Of a DNA stretch of 64,000 nucleotides, positions 1 through 8,455 are shown piece after piece. Made by a program: the position numbers and the translations under genes. This DNA is from Ochrobactrum teleogrylli (GTDB taxonomy: Bacteria > Pseudomonadota > Alphaproteobacteria > Rhizobiales > Rhizobiaceae), in contig NZ_VEWL01000002.1 in assembly GCF_006376685.1 (NCBI RefSeq), positions 124,001 through 188,000 of the forward strand, in the 5' to 3' direction. Numbering within the stretch: the first letter of the stretch is position 1; the number at the start of each line of letters is the position of its first letter. The notes under the pieces are model-generated. The model did not search any database. It was not told the origin of the DNA and saw only the letters and a program-made list of their open reading frames with translations.

Positions 1-516
1 CTTCTGACCGGCCACACGATCATTGCTGGCTACGGACATATCGGCAGCAGGCTGGCCACCAGTTTGCAGGAACATGCGATGCCGTTCCTCGTCATCGATG
101 ACTCGCCGAAAATCTGCACCGCTTTGCGGGAAAAAGGCATCGAAGCTATTGCGGGCAATGCCTCCGATACCGAAATATTGAATGCGGCGAATCCGGGGCT
201 TGCCAAAAATCTGGTCATTGCGATTCCGAATGCCTTCGAGGCAGGACGCGCAACTGCTCTGGCCCATGCGGCCAACTCGGATCTTCACATCGTCGCGCAG
301 GCCAGTTCGCAGGCCGAAGCACAATATCTGACCGATCTTGGCGCAACCGCCGTCATTCTTGGCGAAGAGGAAATTGCAAAGGCAATGGCCAAGGCAATCG
401 GCGCAGACGTTTCGAATACGGGCTGCAATGCTTCTGCCCGGCAGCCACAGCGGCATATTCAGGCACAGGACGACAGTTCTGTGACTGCCGCTGATGGCGA
501 AGCACAGGCCATATAA
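1..516 (+). CDS. C-terminal part of a CPA2-type cation:proton antiporter (YbaL/KefB-like), truncated by window start
   Basis: The reading frame is open from base 1 to a TAA at 514-516, so only the last 171 codons are visible. The first residues (HTIIAGYGHIGSRLA) form the GxGxxG nucleotide-binding start of a TrkA-N/RCK domain, and the rest has the alternating beta-alpha pattern of that domain (FLVID, VIAIPN, IVAQASS). In the CPA2 antiporters YbaL, KefB and RosB this domain follows about 12 membrane helices and gates potassium or proton exchange by binding NAD(H). The membrane part lies outside the window, so the exact subfamily is an inference. The tail after about codon 135 is polar and poorly structured. 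Confidence 0.8.
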   Translation, partial: LLTGHTIIAGYGHIGSRLATSLQEHAMPFLVIDDSPKICTALREKGIEAIAGNASDTEILNAANPGLAKNLVIAIPNAFEAGRATALAHAANSDLHIVAQASSQAEAQYLTDLGATAVILGEEEIAKAMAKAIGADVSNTGCNASARQPQRHIQAQDDSSVTAADGEAQAI

Positions 517-528
517 GGGGGAACACAG

Positions 529-558
529 ATGAAAATTGAAGGGGCGGTAATCGGTTAA
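529..558 (+). promoter_or_regulatory. Nine-codon leader ORF overlapping the next start (TAATG)
   Basis: A strong Shine-Dalgarno sequence (AAGGGGG, 515-521) precedes an ATG at 529. This opens a nine-codon frame (MKIEGAVIG) whose TAA shares one base with the ATG of the next gene at 558. That next gene has a poor ribosome site of its own. The arrangement looks like translational coupling, but it may be chance. Confidence 0.3.
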
Positions 559-1505
559 TGAAAGCAAAGGATTATATCTGGCCAGTCATCGGTGTCTGTG
601 CTGTGGGCGTTTCAGTCTGGCTTCTCTATCGGGAACTTCGCAGCATATCGCTCGACGATGTTCTGGACAGCCTCTACGCCATTCGCGCACATCACTGGGT
701 ACTGGCAGCGGCGGCAGCCCTTCTCGCCTATAGCTCGCTTGCCGGTTACGACCGTATCGCGCTTCTCCATTTGCGACGCAAGATTTCCTGGCTTTTCATC
801 GCGCTCTGCTCCTTCACCACCTATGCCCTGTCGCACAATATCGGCGCATCGGTCGTCTCCGGCGCTGTTGTTCGCTACCGCGCCTATTCCTCGCAAGGCA
901 TGCCAGGCAGCGAAATTGCCGTTCTCATCGCGTTTTGCTCATTCACATTCATTCTCGGTGTCATCATCACATCAAGTGTGGTGCTGCTGCTTGAGCCGCA
1001 TGTCCTCATGCGTTTCAACGAAGATCTGACACCCACCGTCGCCATGGTCATTGCCGTGATCATGCTGGCGTTCGTGCTGCTCTATGTCTTCGGCAGCTGG
1101 ATGCAGCTGCGTCCGCTCCAGATCGGCAAATTCCGGCTGGAATATCCCCGCATGTCGGTTGTCGTGCAGCAATTGATCGTGGCCCCGCTGGAGCTGATCG
1201 GCGCTGCGGGCATCATTTATTTCGCGCTGCCGGAAGCGGGCAATCCGGGTTTCCTGATCGTGCTCGGCATTTTCCTCGTCTCCTTCTCGGCAGCGCTCAT
1301 CTCGCATGCACCGGGCGGCCTTGGCGTGCTTGAACTGGTATTCCTGACCGGCCTGCCGGATATGCATCAGGCGGATGTGCTGGCAGCACTGATTGTGTTC
1401 CGCCTGCTCTATCTCCTGATCCCCTTCGCCATGTCGCTGGTGGTGGTGCTGGTTTTCGAGAAATCGCAGTTCCTGCTGCGCTGGAACGAAAAGCATAACA
1501 AGTGA
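558..1505 (+). CDS. UPF0104 / LPG-synthase-like integral membrane protein
   Basis: The 315-residue protein has about eight hydrophobic segments and matches the lysylphosphatidylglycerol synthase transmembrane-region family (UPF0104, flippase-like). Conserved-looking features are NIGASVVSGAVVRYRAYSSQGM near residues 95-115 and SHAPGGLGVLELVFL near 248-262. In MprF this region flips aminoacylated phospholipids across the inner membrane. Stand-alone members have no proven substrate, and the catalytic aminoacyl-transfer domain is absent here, so lipid or polyprenyl translocation is only an inference. The start overlaps a nine-codon leader frame. A hairpin follows the stop. Confidence 0.8.
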   Translation: MKAKDYIWPVIGVCAVGVSVWLLYRELRSISLDDVLDSLYAIRAHHWVLAAAAALLAYSSLAGYDRIALLHLRRKISWLFIALCSFTTYALSHNIGASVVSGAVVRYRAYSSQGMPGSEIAVLIAFCSFTFILGVIITSSVVLLLEPHVLMRFNEDLTPTVAMVIAVIMLAFVLLYVFGSWMQLRPLQIGKFRLEYPRMSVVVQQLIVAPLELIGAAGIIYFALPEAGNPGFLIVLGIFLVSFSAALISHAPGGLGVLELVFLTGLPDMHQADVLAALIVFRLLYLLIPFAMSLVVVLVFEKSQFLLRWNEKHNK

Positions 1506-1515
1506 GACCCCATTC

Positions 1516-1545
1516 AGGCGGAGAATAATTTTCACGTATCCGCCT
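1516..1545 (+). terminator. Hairpin after UPF0104 gene
   Basis: The arms AGGCGGA and TCCGCCT (7 bp) enclose a 16-base AT-rich loop, 11 bases after the stop codon. The tail is AAATTTG, so it is a weak intrinsic terminator at best. Confidence 0.5.
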
Positions 1546-1734
1546 AAATTTGAATTCCTTTTCCTTAAAATTGCGGGTTTCAGCGCCTATTTTGGAAACT
1601 GCTTCGCAAGTCGCCACGATATCGGGACGAAAAGCGAAACAGAAAAGCCCTCCCAAGGCTCTGATCTCTATCGCAATTGCGAACGCAAAACCGCTTTGCA
1701 CTTTTGCTGCAATTGCTTGAAAAGGAAACAACGC

Positions 1735-2310
1735 ATGCCTGCGACACTTATCATCCCCGGTTACAAGGGATCGGAAGCAGGCCACTGGCAGCGCCAATGG
1801 TTGCATGACGATCCGTCAGCATTACTGGTTGAACAGGACGACTGGCATTATCCAGTGCTATCCGACTGGATGCATGCGCTCGAAGCAAAACTGGCCGAAA
1901 ATCCCGGCGCGGTTCTGGTTGCCCATAGCCTCGGCTGTGTGCTGGTTGCCCATCTGGCAAGCCGTCCGGCTGCTGCACATGTTGCGGGCGCGCTTCTGGT
2001 CGCCCCAGCTGACGCGGAAACCATGGCCTCCAGAGACAGCCGTTTCCAGAGCTTCGCGCCGTTGCCGCGCCATGAGTTGGGTTTCCCGTCCATCGTCGTC
2101 GCCAGCCGCAATGACGATTATATGCGCTTTGCCAAGGCAGAGGCATTGGCGAATGTCTGGGGTTCGGGCTTCGTCGACCTTGGCCATGCCGGTCACATCA
2201 ATGTCGCGAGCGGGTTCAGCCGCTGGCCAGAAGGCGTCATTCTCGCCTCTTCCCTGCAACGGGAGCCACAAACAGCAGCATCCTCCCAAGCTGCCCAACT
2301 GGCAGCCTGA
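1735..2310 (+). CDS. RBBP9/YdeN family serine hydrolase
   Basis: The 191-residue protein begins with the family signature (IIPGYKGSEAGHWQRQW). It carries the nucleophile elbow AHSLG with the probable catalytic Ser65 and a late GHAGHIN with the probable catalytic His. This is a small cytoplasmic alpha/beta hydrolase of the RBBP9/YdeN type, whose natural substrates are mostly unknown. I chose the ATG at 1735 because AAAGGA lies 8 bases upstream and the known family starts just before IIPGY. A TTG 39 bases upstream is possible but has no ribosome site. It converges on cysW with only 37 bases between. Confidence 0.85.
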   Translation: MPATLIIPGYKGSEAGHWQRQWLHDDPSALLVEQDDWHYPVLSDWMHALEAKLAENPGAVLVAHSLGCVLVAHLASRPAAAHVAGALLVAPADAETMASRDSRFQSFAPLPRHELGFPSIVVASRNDDYMRFAKAEALANVWGSGFVDLGHAGHINVASGFSRWPEGVILASSLQREPQTAASSQAAQLAA

Positions 2311-2320
2311 TCGCTCGCGC

Positions 2321-2346
2321 GCCGTGCGTCCTTTCGGACGCACGGC
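2321..2346. terminator. Bidirectional terminator-like hairpin between hydrolase and cysW
   Basis: This is a perfect 11-bp stem (GCCGTGCGTCC / GGACGCACGGC) with a TTTC tetraloop. It lies between the convergent stop codons at 2310 and 2348. Neither side has a long T-run, so it may slow polymerase or protect 3' ends rather than act alone. Confidence 0.65.
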
Positions 2347-2347
2347 A

Positions 2348-3172
2348 TCAAGCGTGTTGCTTGCGCTCCAGCAGGAATTTCAAAACCAGCGTCAGAACGG
2401 CAATCAATGCGAGTGTGGAAGCCGCGGCAAAGGCGCCGGCGACATTATAGTCATTGAACAGCAGCTCCACCTGCAACGGCAAGGTGTTCGTCTTGCCGCG
2501 AATAGCGCCGGAAACCACCGAGGTCGCGCCAAACTCGCCCATCACACGCGCATTGCACAACACCGCACCATAGAGCAGTGCCCATTTGATATTGGGAAGC
2601 GTAACATAGAAGAATGTCTGCCAGCCATTGGCGCCGAGCGTCATCGCCGCTTCTTCTTCATCGCTGCCTTGCACTTCCATCAGCGGTATCAATTCCCGCG
2701 CCACGAAGGGCGAGGTCACGAACAGACTAACCAGAAAGATCGCCGGGACCGTGAACATGATCTTCAGATCATAGCTTTCAAGCAGCGGCCCGAGCAGGCC
2801 CTGCGAGCCATAGAGGAAGAGATAGGTCACGCCCGCCACAATCGGTGAGACGGAGAAGGGAATCTCGACAAAGGTAATCAGCAGCCTGCGTCCCGGAAAA
2901 CGAAACTTCGTCACCAGCCATGCCACGCAGACACCGAACGCCATATTGATCGGCACGACCACGATGGCAACCAGCACCGTCAGCCAGATAGCATGCAGCG
3001 TATCGGGCTTCAGGATTTCGCCAAAGAACGCGCCCGCGCCCTTGCTGAACGCATAAGCGAAAATGACCGCCAGCGGCGCGCCGATGCACAGGATGGACAG
3101 AATGCTGGCCAGCCAGATCAACAGGCTGCGAACGGCCCCCGGCGCGTTGCGCGCCACACTAGCGCTCTGCAT
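2348..3172 (-). CDS. cysW: Sulfate ABC transporter permease CysW
   Basis: The 274-residue inner-membrane protein has six hydrophobic segments and the BPD permease EAA loop (LIPLMEVQGSDEEEAAMTLGANGWQTF). The motif MGEFGATSVVSG and the end of the protein match CysW of the sulfate/thiosulfate importer. It pairs with CysT to form the channel through which an ATPase drives sulfate. Its ATG overlaps the end of cysT by 14 bases, which indicates translational coupling. The cysA gene that usually follows is missing: the next gene downstream is a convergent hydrolase. Confidence 0.93.
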   Translation of the reverse strand: MQSASVARNAPGAVRSLLIWLASILSILCIGAPLAVIFAYAFSKGAGAFFGEILKPDTLHAIWLTVLVAIVVVPINMAFGVCVAWLVTKFRFPGRRLLITFVEIPFSVSPIVAGVTYLFLYGSQGLLGPLLESYDLKIMFTVPAIFLVSLFVTSPFVARELIPLMEVQGSDEEEAAMTLGANGWQTFFYVTLPNIKWALLYGAVLCNARVMGEFGATSVVSGAIRGKTNTLPLQVELLFNDYNVAGAFAAASTLALIAVLTLVLKFLLERKQHA

Positions 3173-3980
3173 AACGAAGCTGCCTTGCCTGAATGAGATT
3201 GGTGATGAGCAGCATCAGGAATGCTGTAACCAGCATGACGAAGGCCAGCGCTGCCGCTGCTGGATAATCATATTCGTCGAGCCGGATGAAGATCAGAAGC
3301 GATGTCACTTCCGTTTCGAATGGCAGATTGCCGGAAATGAAAACAATGGAACCGAACTCGCCGAGGCTGCGCGCAAACGACAGCGATGCGCCCGCTAGAA
3401 AGGCCGGGAAGATCGTCGGCCAGATGATATGGGCGAAAATCTGCCATGGCTTTGCGCCGAGGCTGCGCGCGGCTTCCTCGACATCGGCGCTCATATCTTC
3501 CAACACCGGCTGCACCGTGCGGATGACAAAGGGAATGCTGGTGAACGCCATAGCGATGGAAATACCGAGCGGCGCATAGGCAACCTTGATGCCGAGCGGT
3601 TCCAGAAACTGGCCGAGCCAGCCGTTCTGTGCAAAGACCGTCACCAGTGCCAGACCCGCAATTGCCGTGGGCAGCGCAAAAGGCAGATCGACGGCCGCAT
3701 CCATCAGACGCTTGCCGGGAAACTCATATCGCGTCAGAACCCATGCCAGCAGCAGCCCGAACAGACCATTGAACACGGTTGCCAGTGCCGCAGTGCCGAG
3801 CGTGATGCGATAGGTGGCCAGCGCGCGGTCGGAGGTGACGATGGACCAGAAATCGCTCCAGCCGAGGCTCGCGGTCTTCATGATCATGGCAAGCAATGGC
3901 AGAGCCACGATAACCGTCAGATAAAACAAAGTGCAGCCGAGGGTCAGACCGAACCCCGGCAACACCGAATTGCGTTTCAT
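3159..3980 (-). CDS. cysT: Sulfate ABC transporter permease CysT (CysU)
   Basis: The 273-residue inner-membrane permease carries the EAA loop (VLEDMSADVEEAARSLGAKPWQIF) and the family sequence ARSLGEFGSIVFISGN. CysT and CysW together form the membrane part of the sulfate/thiosulfate importer. I chose the ATG at 3980 (MKRNSVLPGF), which gives the usual family length. An in-frame ATG at 4046 would add 22 unrelated residues. The sulfate-binding protein gene ends 83 bases upstream in the same direction, so the order is sbp-cysT-cysW. Confidence 0.92.
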   Translation of the reverse strand: MKRNSVLPGFGLTLGCTLFYLTVIVALPLLAMIMKTASLGWSDFWSIVTSDRALATYRITLGTAALATVFNGLFGLLLAWVLTRYEFPGKRLMDAAVDLPFALPTAIAGLALVTVFAQNGWLGQFLEPLGIKVAYAPLGISIAMAFTSIPFVIRTVQPVLEDMSADVEEAARSLGAKPWQIFAHIIWPTIFPAFLAGASLSFARSLGEFGSIVFISGNLPFETEVTSLLIFIRLDEYDYPAAAALAFVMLVTAFLMLLITNLIQARQLRYAER

Positions 3981-4063
3981 GCTGAGAAGCGACACTGAAT
4001 CATTCCATATGACGGCAGGAGCGCACGTCGCCGCACGCTCCTGCATATGAGCTAAATAACCGC

Positions 4064-5068
4064 TTACTTCTTGGTGAAGAGCTGATCAAGCACGCCGCCT
4101 TCGGCAAAATGCTCTTTCTGCAACTTGTCCCAGCCGCCGAAGACATCCTCGACCGTCACGAGACGCACATCGGGATAGATATCCTTATGCTTTTCGATGA
4201 CCGCCTTGTCATGCACGCGGTTGAAGTTCTGCGCGAGAATCTCCTGACCTTCCGGCGCATAGAGATAGTTCAGATAGGCTTCCGCGATCTTGCGCGAGCC
4301 GCGCTTGTCCACCACCTTGTCTACGACCGTGACCGGGAATTCGGCCAAAAGGCTGACTTGCGGAACGACAACGTCGTATTTATCCGCACCGAGCTGCTTT
4401 TGCGTGCCACGGGTTTCCGCTTCAAATGTAACAAGCACATCGCCGATACCGCGCTCGGCAAAGGTCGTCGTCGCGCCACGACCGCCCGTGTCGAAAACCG
4501 GTACATTCTTGAAGATCTTGCCGACGAATTCACGCACCTTGGCGTCATCGTTGTTGAAGGCTTCCTTCGCATAGGCGGTCGCCGCCAGATAGGTATAGCG
4601 CGCATTGCCCGAGGTCTTCGGATTCGGGAAAACCACCTTCACATCGTCGCGGGCCAGATCATCCCAGTTCTTGATGTTTTTTGGGTTGCCCGCACGCACC
4701 AGAAACGCCGGAAACGAGTAATAAGGCGACGAATTGTTCGGCAGGCGCTTCTGCCAGTCCGCCGGAATCAGATCGCCCTTGTCATGCAGAACCTGCACAT
4801 CGGTCACCTGATTGAAAGTCACCACATCGGCTTCAAGGCCTTCCAGAATGGAGCGGGCCTGCTTGGACGAACCGGCATGCGACTGGTTGACGGTCAGCTC
4901 ATCACCGGTCTTCGTCTTCCAGTCGGCGATGAACGCCTTGTTAACCTGCTCGTAAAGCTCGCGGGCGATATCGTAGGAAACGTTCAGGATTTCCTTCGGC
5001 TCTTCAGCCTTGACCGGCGCTGCGCCCAGACCGAGCGCGACAGCCGCATAGAGAAAAATTTTTCGCAT
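4064..5068 (-). CDS. sbp: Periplasmic sulfate/thiosulfate-binding protein
   Basis: The 334-residue protein opens with a signal peptide (MRKIFLYAAVALGLGAAPVKA, cleavage near residue 21) followed by the family sequence ILNVSYDIARELYEQVN. It contains the ligand-loop motif NQSHAGSSKQARSILEGLEADVVTFNQ typical of Sbp/CysP. It delivers sulfate or thiosulfate in the periplasm to CysT-CysW. I use the ATG at 5068, with GGTGGGG nine bases upstream. Codons at 5083 or 5077 are also in frame. A palindromic FNR-like box lies about 100 bases upstream. Whether it prefers sulfate or thiosulfate cannot be told from sequence. Confidence 0.93.
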   Translation of the reverse strand: MRKIFLYAAVALGLGAAPVKAEEPKEILNVSYDIARELYEQVNKAFIADWKTKTGDELTVNQSHAGSSKQARSILEGLEADVVTFNQVTDVQVLHDKGDLIPADWQKRLPNNSSPYYSFPAFLVRAGNPKNIKNWDDLARDDVKVVFPNPKTSGNARYTYLAATAYAKEAFNNDDAKVREFVGKIFKNVPVFDTGGRGATTTFAERGIGDVLVTFEAETRGTQKQLGADKYDVVVPQVSLLAEFPVTVVDKVVDKRGSRKIAEAYLNYLYAPEGQEILAQNFNRVHDKAVIEKHKDIYPDVRLVTVEDVFGGWDKLQKEHFAEGGVLDQLFTKK

Positions 5069-5169
5069 TAGACCCATCCCCACCGCCCTGCACCTGCAAA
5101 GCGTTCATACAGACGATTGAACTTGGAAAGAAAATCTACCGAAAGGTGATTCAAAATCAACCTAAATCA

Positions 5170-5183
5170 TTGATTTAAATCAA
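5170..5183. promoter_or_regulatory. FNR/FixK-like box upstream of sbp
   Basis: TTGATTTAAATCAA matches the TTGAT-N4-ATCAA consensus exactly and sits inside the 16-base perfect palindrome ATTGATTTAAATCAAT (5169-5184). Its centre is 108 bases before the sbp ATG. A second partial repeat (TGATTCAAAATCAA, 5147-5160) and inverted CCGAAAG/CTTTCGG arms (about 5138 and 5191) surround it. The region is AT-rich, so chance or another regulator is possible. Confidence 0.45.
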
Positions 5184-5288
5184 TAAACTACTTTCGGCAA
5201 ACTCCTTGGAACATGTGTCCAAGCAGCCTAAGCGTGTTAGAAAAATATTCCCCAGAGGGGCAAAAATCAGCAACAGGACAACAAAAAA

Positions 5289-5310
5289 GCCGGAGACTTT
5301 CGCCTCCGGC
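5289..5310 (-). terminator. Intrinsic terminator of the 61-aa gene
   Basis: The GCCGGAG / CTCCGGC stem is followed on the minus strand by TTTTTTGTTGT. It lies 24 bases after the stop codon of the small gene at 5335-5520 and separates it from sbp. Confidence 0.85.
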
Positions 5311-5334
5311 CCAAATTTTATTCTGCGTAAAATC

Positions 5335-5520
5335 TTACCAGAAACCGCGATGCTGCCAGCACCACAGAAAATTATGCTCACTGCGCTCCAACCGGCTGCG
5401 CCGACGCGCTGCGATTTCTTCAGCGCTCAATTTCATTTCCCGCCATGGCTGCGCCAAAAACGCGGGAATGCCCAAGAAGGCGTTTTTCACTCCGGTGGTC
5501 AGCACCTGCAAGTTCTGCAT
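5335..5520 (-). CDS. 61-residue protein of unknown function, basic with aromatic C-terminus
   Basis: I do not recognise this family. The gene has a perfect AGGAGG ribosome site 9 bases before the ATG and its own terminator, so it is probably real. The product starts with an amphipathic stretch (MQNLQVLTTGVKNAFLGIPAF), then WREMKLSAEEIAARRRSRL, and ends FLWCWQHRGFW. The helix with AEEIAARRRSRLER is strongly basic and the tail is rich in Trp and Phe. It has no signal peptide or clear membrane helix. It lies alone between sbp and the TerC-type gene, all in the same direction. Confidence 0.7.
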   Translation of the reverse strand: MQNLQVLTTGVKNAFLGIPAFLAQPWREMKLSAEEIAARRRSRLERSEHNFLWCWQHRGFW

Positions 5521-5736
5521 TAAACCAGGCCTCCTATCCGCGTTGTCGCGTCCCCATCTCAAAGCTGCCGACCTTAAAGCACGTCTTCAATCCAGACACG
5601 CTTTCGCCGCAACAATGAACGATGGGTTAATTTTGAAGGCTTCCGCGCAGATGTCAATAACCGACTTATTTTATCGGAGTTAACAGAGTGAAATATTTTG
5701 CGAGCGACAAGCAGCCGCCCGCAAAATCATACCAGC

Positions 5737-7305
5737 TTACACCTCGTAGTCATTGACGGGCTTGATATGGACCTTGTCCACATTGCGCCCCTTCATGGCG
5801 TCGATCCTGAATTCGAAGCCATCCGCGACGAAGCTTTCACCGCCCAGCGGCAGGTGGCCAAGGTGCCAGAGCACGTAGCCAGCCAGCGTCGTATAGCGGT
5901 CGCTGTCATCCACCAGATCGCGTTCCAGAAGACCACTCAGGCGGCGAATATCAACAAAGCCGTCGACGATATAACCGCCCTGCCCGTCCGATTCGGCAAC
6001 AGATGCTTCCTCGTCTTCATCGGGAAATTCCCCGGCAATCGCTTCCAGCACGTCGGTCGGCGTAACGACGCCTTCGAATGAGCCATGCTCATCGACCACG
6101 ACAGCAAGCTGCACCGGTGAGACACGCAGCTGCTCCATCACACGCAACACATTGGCGCTCTCGTGTACGACAAGCGGCTGCTTGACGACCTGATCCCAAT
6201 CGATGGACTTTTTGTCCGTCATGTCGAGCAGCAGATCGCGAACCGAAGCGACGCCGACAAATTCATCGACCTGACGGCGGGCAACAACAACGCGCGAGTG
6301 CGAAAGCTTGCGAATCGCTTCATGCAAATCCTCTTCGCTTTCATCGATGTCGAGCCATTCGATTTCATTGCGCGGTGACATGATCGAACGCACCGGGCGA
6401 TCCGCCAGATCCAGAACGCCACGGATCATTTCCTTTTCTTCCGGAAGGAAGACGTCATTGGCAGCTGTCTGCTGGGCGATCACGTCAACAGTATCGGAAA
6501 GCGGATTCTCGCCGCGCCCGCCGCCGAGCAGGCGCAGAACCGCGCCCGCCGTCCGCTCACGCAGATCGTTGGTCGTCACCAGCTTTTCACGATTGCGGCG
6601 CGAGACCTGATTGGCCGCTTCGATCAACACCGAGAAGCCGATGGCCGCATAGAGATAGCCCTTCGGAATGTGAAAACCAAAGCCTTCCACCACGAGGCTG
6701 AAACCGATCATCATCAGGAAGCCAAGGCAGAGGATAACCACCGTCGGATGCTTGTTGACGAAGTCCATCAGCGGCTTGGAAGCCAGCATCATGACGCCGA
6801 TTGCGATAATGACGGCGATCATCATCACCGGCAGATGCTGCACCATGCCGACAGCCGTAATCACGCTATCCAGCGAGAACACCGCATCGAGGACGACAAT
6901 CTGGACAATGACCTGCCAGAACACGGCATGGACGACACGGGAGGTTTTCGCACCATGCGCGCCTTCCAGGCGTTCGTGCAGTTCCATCGTGCCCTTGGCC
7001 AGCAGGAACAGACCACCGATCAACATGATGATGTCACGTCCGGAGAACGACATATCCATCACTTCGATCAGCGGTTCGCGCAGCGTCACAATCCACGAAA
7101 TCGATGCAAGCAAGACAAGGCGCATGAGAAGCGCCAGAGCGAGACCGATGACGCGGGCGCGATTGCGCTGATGCGGCGGCAATTTATCGGCCAGAATGGC
7201 GATAAAGACGAGATTGTCGATGCCGAGAACGATCTCAAGCACCACCAATGTCACCAAACCTATCCAGGCATTGGGGTCGGCAATCCAGTCCATGGACCAG
7301 TCCAT
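5737..7305 (-). CDS. TerC-family membrane protein with CBS pair and CorC/HlyC domain
   Basis: The 522-residue protein has three parts. Residues 1 to about 235 are a TerC-like membrane region ([40 protein letters not shown]) whose acidic residues are typical of metal transport. Residues about 300-425 are two CBS domains ([39 protein letters not shown]). The end is a CorC/HlyC transporter-associated domain. E. coli YoaE and YegH share this layout. TerC proteins are linked to manganese export and tellurite resistance, and the CBS pair probably senses nucleotide, but neither is proven for this type. AGGAG lies 10 bases before the ATG. Confidence 0.88.
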   Translation of the reverse strand: MDWSMDWIADPNAWIGLVTLVVLEIVLGIDNLVFIAILADKLPPHQRNRARVIGLALALLMRLVLLASISWIVTLREPLIEVMDMSFSGRDIIMLIGGLFLLAKGTMELHERLEGAHGAKTSRVVHAVFWQVIVQIVVLDAVFSLDSVITAVGMVQHLPVMMIAVIIAIGVMMLASKPLMDFVNKHPTVVILCLGFLMMIGFSLVVEGFGFHIPKGYLYAAIGFSVLIEAANQVSRRNREKLVTTNDLRERTAGAVLRLLGGGRGENPLSDTVDVIAQQTAANDVFLPEEKEMIRGVLDLADRPVRSIMSPRNEIEWLDIDESEEDLHEAIRKLSHSRVVVARRQVDEFVGVASVRDLLLDMTDKKSIDWDQVVKQPLVVHESANVLRVMEQLRVSPVQLAVVVDEHGSFEGVVTPTDVLEAIAGEFPDEDEEASVAESDGQGGYIVDGFVDIRRLSGLLERDLVDDSDRYTTLAGYVLWHLGHLPLGGESFVADGFEFRIDAMKGRNVDKVHIKPVNDYEV

Positions 7306-7789
7306 GATATGTCGGCTCCTTTAGAACACGGCCCGAAGACTATTTTCGGGCAATATGTGAGTACAAACAAATGTTTAGAGCGCTGACCTGAATCAAAAAG
7401 ACAGCGTCCAAACGGGTCAGAAAAAGCGGAATTCAGAGATACCGGCGCAAACGCTTTCGGGCCGGAACGCAAAATCGCGATCCAGCCGAAAAAATCCACA
7501 AGCGGCGGAGAGAGGCTTCAGGCCTATGAAGTGAAAGGTTCCCGCGAGGGAACCGGTACTTCGGTAAGACGAATCGTCAGAACTGTCGTCGGGCATTAAG
7601 CGCGATGAACCTTTTATAGGGCGCTGTATCGGCTTTCTCGCCGACCTCGGGCACCAATTGCCATACGAAACATACGGTTGTTGTTCGCAATATATTCAAA
7701 AGGCTGGCAGGCAAAAGCTTCGATCCGCTGCCAGCTTCACTCTTATTATGCAGACGATCGCCGGTCAGGCAAGTGCGTCCGCCTCATTC
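7306..7789. other. Intergenic region with hairpins, no gene seen
   Basis: This is the leader region of the minus-strand TerC-type gene. It holds a hairpin at 7331-7351 (GCCCGAA / TTCGGGC) 26 bases before the ATG, and a stem with a GACCTGAATCAAAAAGA loop at 7381-7406. A perfect 7-bp stem with GCGA loop lies at 7538-7555 (GGTTCCC / GGGAACC). Because TerC genes often carry a manganese riboswitch, I looked for the yybP-ykoY core and did not find it. A small RNA here is possible but unsupported. Confidence 0.4.
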
Positions 7790-8455
7790 CTATTCGGCGG
7801 GCGACACTTGCACCCGACGCGATTTGCGCTCGCGGCGCGGACGCGCCTTGAAGAAACGCACACCGATGACCGTGACGATCAGGGTCAGCACGGTGATTCC
7901 GATGGCGAACCAGAACATATGGTCGCCATCCATCTTGGCGAATATGCCCGCGCCACGTCCAGCCAGCCAGCCGGGCAGGAACATCAGCGGCGCCCAAACC
8001 AGTGCCGACAGCACGTTTGCGGTCTGGAAGCGCGTCTGGTCCATCGACATCATGCCCGCGACCATTGGCACCGTGCAGCGAACCGGCCCGAAAAAACGAC
8101 CGAGGAAGACGGCAGAAAAGCCATAGCGGCGGAACAGCAGGCGCGCACGCGCCACACCGCTGCGATGTTTATTGAGAGGCCATTTGTGAATGATGTTACG
8201 GCCCAGCCACCAGCCGAGAAAATAGGAGATGATATCGCCGATTACCGCGCCGATGATGGCGCCGATAATAACCGGCAGCGGCTCGATGATTCCAGCGCCG
8301 ACAAGGCCGCCAATGGCAATCATTATCGGGGTGGCGGGAATGAACATTCCAATGATCGCGAGAGATTCGCCGAAGGCAATGATACCAACAATAGGTCCGG
8401 CCCATGCCCGATGATCGGAAATGAACTGCCCGAGATCGCTGATAATGCTTTCCAT
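7790..8455 (-). CDS. DedA family inner-membrane protein
   Basis: The 221-residue protein shows the DedA/SNARE-associated family pattern. It has an N-terminal amphipathic helix, GESLAIIGMFIPATPIMIAIGGLVGAG near residues 28-54, and the core motif FLGRFFGPVRCTVPMVAGMMSM near residues 118-139. The arginine after FLG and the GPxR segment are the residues known to matter in DedA proteins. Members support membrane potential and undecaprenyl-phosphate or phospholipid recycling. Which role applies here is unknown. I chose the ATG at 8455, preceded by GAGGAAAGC. The frame stays open 21 codons further up without a ribosome site. Confidence 0.87.
   Translation of the reverse strand: MESIISDLGQFISDHRAWAGPIVGIIAFGESLAIIGMFIPATPIMIAIGGLVGAGIIEPLPVIIGAIIGAVIGDIISYFLGWWLGRNIIHKWPLNKHRSGVARARLLFRRYGFSAVFLGRFFGPVRCTVPMVAGMMSMDQTRFQTANVLSALVWAPLMFLPGWLAGRGAGIFAKMDGDHMFWFAIGITVLTLIVTVIGVRFFKARPRRERKSRRVQVSPAE

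Noticed and set aside
7383-7396. FNR-like CTGACCTGAATCAA
   Set aside because: The first half-site deviates from TTGAT/TTGAC, and the sequence is explained by the GAATCAAA-loop palindrome.
7306-7789. yybP-ykoY manganese riboswitch before the TerC-type gene
   Set aside because: The leader has hairpins, but the conserved GGGGAGUAG-type and CCGA core segments were not found on the minus strand.
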